Source: Blastomussa wellsi
Lineage: Eukaryota; Cnidaria; Anthozoa; Scleractinia; Plerogyridae
NCBI GenBank assembly: GCA_947652115.1
Contig: OX393562.1
Coordinates: 21,990,151-22,054,150, forward strand
Direction of reading: 5' to 3'
Length of the DNA: 64,000 bases
This document shows, piece after piece, positions 59,645-64,000 of the stretch. Below the pieces are notes generated by a model. It was not told where the DNA came from. It ran no database searches and worked only from the letters and a program-made list of their open reading frames with translations. Positions within the stretch are counted from its first letter, which is position 1. Every line of letters begins with the position of its first letter. A program made the translations under genes and the position numbers.

Positions 59645-62600
59645 ATGATGGCTAAATATTATTCCACGGGGTTCAGCTTGTTCTTCATGCTAGCTGTTTT
59701 GAGAACTGCGGCAATGGCGGATCAATGCCAGATTGCTTTAACGAAGCGTTGTATAAACATGTACAAAGAAGATCTGACCGCTACTCACGAAAACTTAGGA
59801 GGACATTGCTTCAGATTGCAGGTATGACGAGAAAGATCATCTGATGCACGGCATTACTAACCTCGGAAATAGATTTGGTGACCAAACGTTAACATGATCT
59901 CTTTGAAGAGCTCAACACAAAATTCCTTTCTTAGACCTTATTTCAACTTGAAAAAATCTCGAAGGGATAGAAACGTTTTGACACTTATGATTTACACTTT
60001 TCATATCGTCTTGTTTTCATGCAGAAAATTGTGACCTGTGTTGCCAATGAACCCACATGTGGTGGAGAACTAATTGAAAAGTTCCGATACTGGACTGTGC
60101 AAATGGCGATGATGGATAAGGTCTTAGGAACTTGTAAAGAAATCGACTTCGCTGCACTCAAGAGCTTCGTGCAAAAATCAGGTTTGACCCTTTGAACCTT
60201 TCGTGAAGTTGTCGTAATAGTATTTTCACTGTCGTGATACGTTTTTGGCCTAAGAAAGCACTCTTTGAAAACTTGGGGGAATTAGCTGGCTGCGGGAGGG
60301 TCGAGATCTGTTTCAGCTGCAGGAAACATCAGCAACAGGCACAAATTGGGTCCAACAGTAGCGGTTTATTCAAGAACACAACCAAAGAATACTTTACATG
60401 CAGTGCAGTTCAAAATGAGCCGAAATAGTAAAATAATAATAATGATAATGATAATTGTGTTGTTAGGCAATGCCATCAAAGTCTAACTTAAAGTGCTACT
60501 GCGATGAATTGTACAATTGTTGAATTGCCAATTGTACATTCGGCAAGAATGCACCATGCCGATTACAGCGTCTCAATTTTCAAAATAATTCCGCCATTAC
60601 TAGACTCGGCTACAGTCGAGCTGCATTGAGAGAGTTTAATCGTGAGAGAAAATGACGTCATCAACACACAAGTTTAATTTTGAAATTTTTATCAATAATG
60701 GAACAGGTAAAAATGTACAGGAGGTCTCTCACCTGCTTCTGGAACATTTTTCTGTGGAGACATTCGAACTAAAACTAATTGAAGTAAATGATTTTCTCAT
60801 CCTTATACTTCCTTTACTTTCTTTTTCTTGCCAACAGATGTAGGCAAAGCTCGTCGTTACATGGACGAAGTTGGTGAGATAAATTAATTTATAATTAAAT
60901 TTATCTAGTTTCTTCAGGAATATAGGAAAAGAAGTGAATTAGTTTTCTGTTGTCTTAAAATTACTTGCATTTAATGTCCAACTAAGAAAAAAAGTAACAC
61001 CAGAAATATTTATGGAATGTTTTGTGTTACAAGGAAAAAGCCAATCAGGTGTAAGAGGACTAAACCGCAAGACGGCAATTAGTTTGTAGCAAATATGGTT
61101 TTTGGATGCGCAATGGCCTAATGGTTAGCGCGCTGGACTCCGGATAGGACGACTCGGGTTCGAGCCCCTGGCCGGGCCACTGCGTTGTGTTCTTGGGCAA
61201 GACACTACTCTCACTGTGGCTCTCTTCGTTCATGTGTAGAAATGGGTACCGGCGAATTTACTGCTGGGGGTAACCCTGCGATGGACTAGCATCCCATCCA
61301 GGGGGGAGTCGAAATACTCCCTGTTGCATCATACTACAGTAACCGGGATAAGCTCGAGCCTGATTGGCCACTAGGCTAGTATGCAACTTCACCTCTTTTA
61401 TATGTGGTTTTGAGGTTTGTTTCCGTGTCCGGACTTTGTTGTGATTGGTCACTACGCAATCACTATTCGTAATATATTGTTCACGGTTTTCTTAGTTTGA
61501 CAGTAAAAAGAAACCAGCAATTAAGGACAAACAGGAAAGAGAAACAACAGTATACCACTCACAAAACCATACTGCAAGTATATACCCTGGCATAACTCCA
61601 GTTTCTTTAGTTCGCTAAAGGAAAGCAAATAACTATTTCCAGGCACACACGTTACTGTCTACCTGGCTTTAATTCTTAAACGATTGATCTAATCACTAAG
61701 AATGGATGCCCAGTCGTTAATTTGGTTATTTCAAGAAGCCATTTACTTACTCTCGTTTTGTCTATTATTTTGTACATGGTTAATTTTAATATGCACAAAA
61801 TGTTTTTCCAGTTAATAACAACAGGCTGTTAATTAAACTGTTCTCACGGGAAAATGTGAACTCACAAATGGCCTCACTCCAATGTGTGCCTTCATAGCTC
61901 AGTTGGTAGAGCATCGTACCGGTATCGCGGAGGTCAGGGGTTCGAGTCCCATAGACCTTTCTCACGCATTTGTTAGTCTTTTGTGATCATGCTAATCTGC
62001 CCGCCCAACCTCATTTCTGAGTTCAAGTTCTTTTGTTCTTTGAACATGCTGACAAGGGTGGACGGGCGGATTAGCATGAACACAAAAGAATAACAAATGC
62101 GTGAGAAAGGTCTCATGAAGCTCCGAGCTTATTCAGGCTTTATTTCAGTTATAATTTGGTTTTATCAACTGGGTTGATAATGTGAATTGTCCACCGTAAA
62201 GAGATTCAAGAGCTGACGTTTCGTTTCCAATTCACATTATCAACCCAGTTGATAAAACCAAATTTTATCCCAGTTACTTAACGACGTTCGCGCAAAAATT
62301 TTCTACATTAATTTTTTCTGAAACTCTCACCACTGTAAGATAATGAGTAACTGATGTCAGAAATGCAAAAAAAATTGGGGGGTTACCGACTTCGTTTTGG
62401 AGATAACATGACCAGAAGAACACCCTAAATCTGAAAACTCGCGCTTCGTTAGCGGATACGGCTACAGTGTCTGTAGGTACAAAAATATTGCAAATAAATC
62501 TTTGAAATGAACGTATCTCTATCAAATGTTGTCTACATGGACTCATAAAGTGAATTTATTCAATTGGTGTGGTTCCTTGAAGTAAAAATTCGCATTTAGC

Positions 62601-63361
62601 GATCACATTTCCACTCGCCTAACAGCCGCAAGATTGCAGGATTCGATGTCCTCTGGGCAGAAAACTTCAAAATTTTTAAACTTCCCACGTTGATTTTTTG
62701 TTCATTTTTTGACAGTCTGCCGAAAATTGTAAATAAAATCAATTCATGGAAAAAAAGTAGGGGTCACCGACCATTTAAGAGAGTAAACTAACAGCAAAGC
62801 TACGAAACGGCTTCTAGCCCTTTGTTTTTCCTCCGCGCGCGCGCTTGATGTATGACGTGGCGAGACGAATTCCGTGCGCAGTAGTGATGCGCACAAACAA
62901 TTGGCGCGACCGTCCTTTAATGGGAAATTAGCAGCGTCGATTATTTGTCACTTTCACTTTCAATATCCCCTTATGAAAGGCCCCTTTTCAGATTTTTATT
63001 AAGCAAGTCATCCCCAGCTACTAACCTTGACATCTGTCACATAAAACAATATGTAAAAATTAATAAAAAACAATTATTTAATGTGTCAATTTCTTTGACA
63101 GTGTACGACCCTTCTGATGCTTGCGCTGTGACAGTGCACAAGAAGTGTGTACGCTACTACATGGCTTTGATCAAAGATCGTCAGATGTGCAAAGATTTTG
63201 AGAAGCTTAACAAGTGTTATGAGTTATACAGCAAAGATATCGATTGTAAATCAAAGATAATACAGCTGTACGCAAGCATGGTTGAAGATGTGGCTCAAAG
63301 AGTTCTCCAAATTGTGGAGAATGATATGAAATCTTTGTGCACTGCATCGGCAGAAATGTAA
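59645..63361 (+). CDS. Secreted protein with two six-cysteine repeats, four exons
   Basis: Exons 59,645-59,821, 60,025-60,181, 60,838-60,873 and 63,102-63,361 join with GT-AG borders into 209 codons. A signal peptide (MMAKYYSTGFSLFFMLAVLR, cleavage likely near TAAMA-DQC) is followed by two similar units. Cys spacings are C-x7-C-x18-C-x8-C-x6-C-x24-C and C-x7-C-x13-C-x8-C-x9-C-x30-C, with shared motifs (TKRCINMY / HKKCVRYY). No membrane segment follows, so it is probably exported and disulfide-bonded. I do not recognise the family with certainty; insect 27-kDa hemolymph-type or nematode DUF19-like secreted proteins have a similar layout. Exon 3 is only 36 bp but keeps phase. An aataaa lies at 63,416. 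The third intron (2.2 kb) holds SINEs and PLE pieces. Confidence 0.82.
61105..61400 (+). repeat. tRNA-derived SINE (best copy in window)
   Basis: The head has A box tggcctaatggttagcgcgc and B box gggttcgagcccc. The body has gttcttgggcaagacact, atgggtaccggcgaatttac and gatggactagcatcccatcc. The tail reads aaccgggataagctcgagcc. It lies inside intron 3 of the secreted-protein gene, in sense orientation. Confidence 0.8.
61890..62117 (+). repeat. Second SINE type: tRNA-like head followed by a hairpin
   Basis: The tRNA-like head runs gccttcatagctcagttggt to ggggttcgagtccca; its anticodon stem and loop are poor, so a SINE is preferred over a tRNA. From about 61,958 a hairpin follows: acctttctcacgcatttgtt and catgctaatctgcccgccca pair with inverted copies ending near 62,114. 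Confidence 0.6.
62155..62268. repeat. Head-to-head PLE terminal repeats
   Basis: A pLTR fragment (ggttttatcaactgggttga through agagctgacgtttcg) is followed directly by its inverted copy (tttccaattcacattatcaa, cccagttgataaaacc). The junction falls inside the hammerhead-like region, so only the 3' half of that motif remains. Confidence 0.7.
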
Positions 63362-64000
63362 AGAAATACTTATCAGATGTTTTCAGAGCTTTGTTTGGCT
63401 TGTATCAAAAACATCAATAAAAGTGGGGCATAATCGCACCAAATCTTGTGCAATAGTAAGCTGTGATATTTAACGGATGTTTGTAGAGTTTTTAGTAAGA
63501 ACGGATCTGAGTTCGATCACATAACAGATGTATGTAAAAACCAACCCCTTTCAAGTGCCGATTATGAATTGCAAACTTTTTGCTATTTGAGTCCGCTTGC
63601 TTAGAATTACCGAATAATGGTGCAGTATTACGGCAACATTCTCTTTAAACTTGTCTCTCGACACAACATTGTTGCATTGCAAGTTGAAACCCGTTGTTGC
63701 TGATAACACCTACAATTATTTATTATACACTGATTTGTGAACTGACGTTTGAAAGAAAATATTCAACAGTACCAAAGGACGCAAAAACTCAGTCTTTATT
63801 CGGGTTCAATAGTTTTCTTTTCCTTGAGATAATTTGCCAATAGCTACTTTTGTTGACCTCTTTGTGTTCTCAGCACCCGTATCTTCCACATTTGTGTTCA
63901 ATTTCCCTCTCCGAAAAGAAGTAAATAAAGCCATTGTTACGTCGGTCACCCAGTGCGAGCTATGCGACCACGCTCTTCACATGAAAAATAACCCCGTACT
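63362..64000. other. 3' flank of secreted-protein gene
   Basis: It contains the probable polyadenylation signal (aataaa at 63,416). No further gene or repeat is recognised to the end of the window. Confidence 0.5.

Noticed and set aside
61893..61960. Possible functional tRNA
   Set aside because: A and B boxes are good but the anticodon arm lacks a proper stem and U33, so a SINE head is more likely.

Overview
The window is animal nuclear DNA: A+T-rich, GT-AG introns, scattered genes and dense transposon debris. The mix suggests an anthozoan cnidarian, most likely a stony coral: intronless peptide-type GPCRs, an adhesion GPCR with a latrophilin-like membrane domain, Penelope-like and L1/Tx1-like retroelements, a tRNA-derived SINE ending in an 'accgggataagct' tail, and many short foldback MITEs. 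The species assignment is inference; nothing was searched.

Layout. 81-7288 (+): ten exons encoding the seven-helix domain and tail of an adhesion GPCR whose ectodomain lies left of the window; a tRNA-Ser(CGA) lies antisense in its last intron. 7.3-10.9 kb: repeats. About 10,995-20,980 and 23,915-42,195: two direct copies of one segment, each with a minus-strand intronless class A GPCR at its left end plus about 9 kb of upstream flank. Copy 2 has been enlarged by later insertions, including a 5.3 kb L1-like LINE. 20,981-23,914: spacer with a TIR element, a Penelope-like (PLE) fragment and a LINE tail. 42.2-49.9 kb: mostly anonymous, with an RTE-type LINE tail and a tandemly duplicated unknown ORF. 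50,154-51,296 (+): a third, more conventional class A peptide-type GPCR. 51.6-57.0 kb: nested transposons (TTAA-flanked foldbacks, PLE with a hammerhead-like motif, SINEs, LINE tail). 59,645-63,361 (+): a four-exon gene for a small secreted protein with two six-cysteine repeats.

No operon-like or pathway logic links the genes. The shared theme is extracellular signalling: one adhesion receptor, three probable peptide receptors and one secreted cysteine-rich protein. The best biology is the duplicated GPCR pair. Both copies carry His in place of the TM7 NPxxY Asn and have acidic extracellular segments, and their near-identity is confined to the N-terminal half, which suggests gene conversion. 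Because the duplicates share flanks, many insertions can be read against an empty allelic-like site in the other copy.
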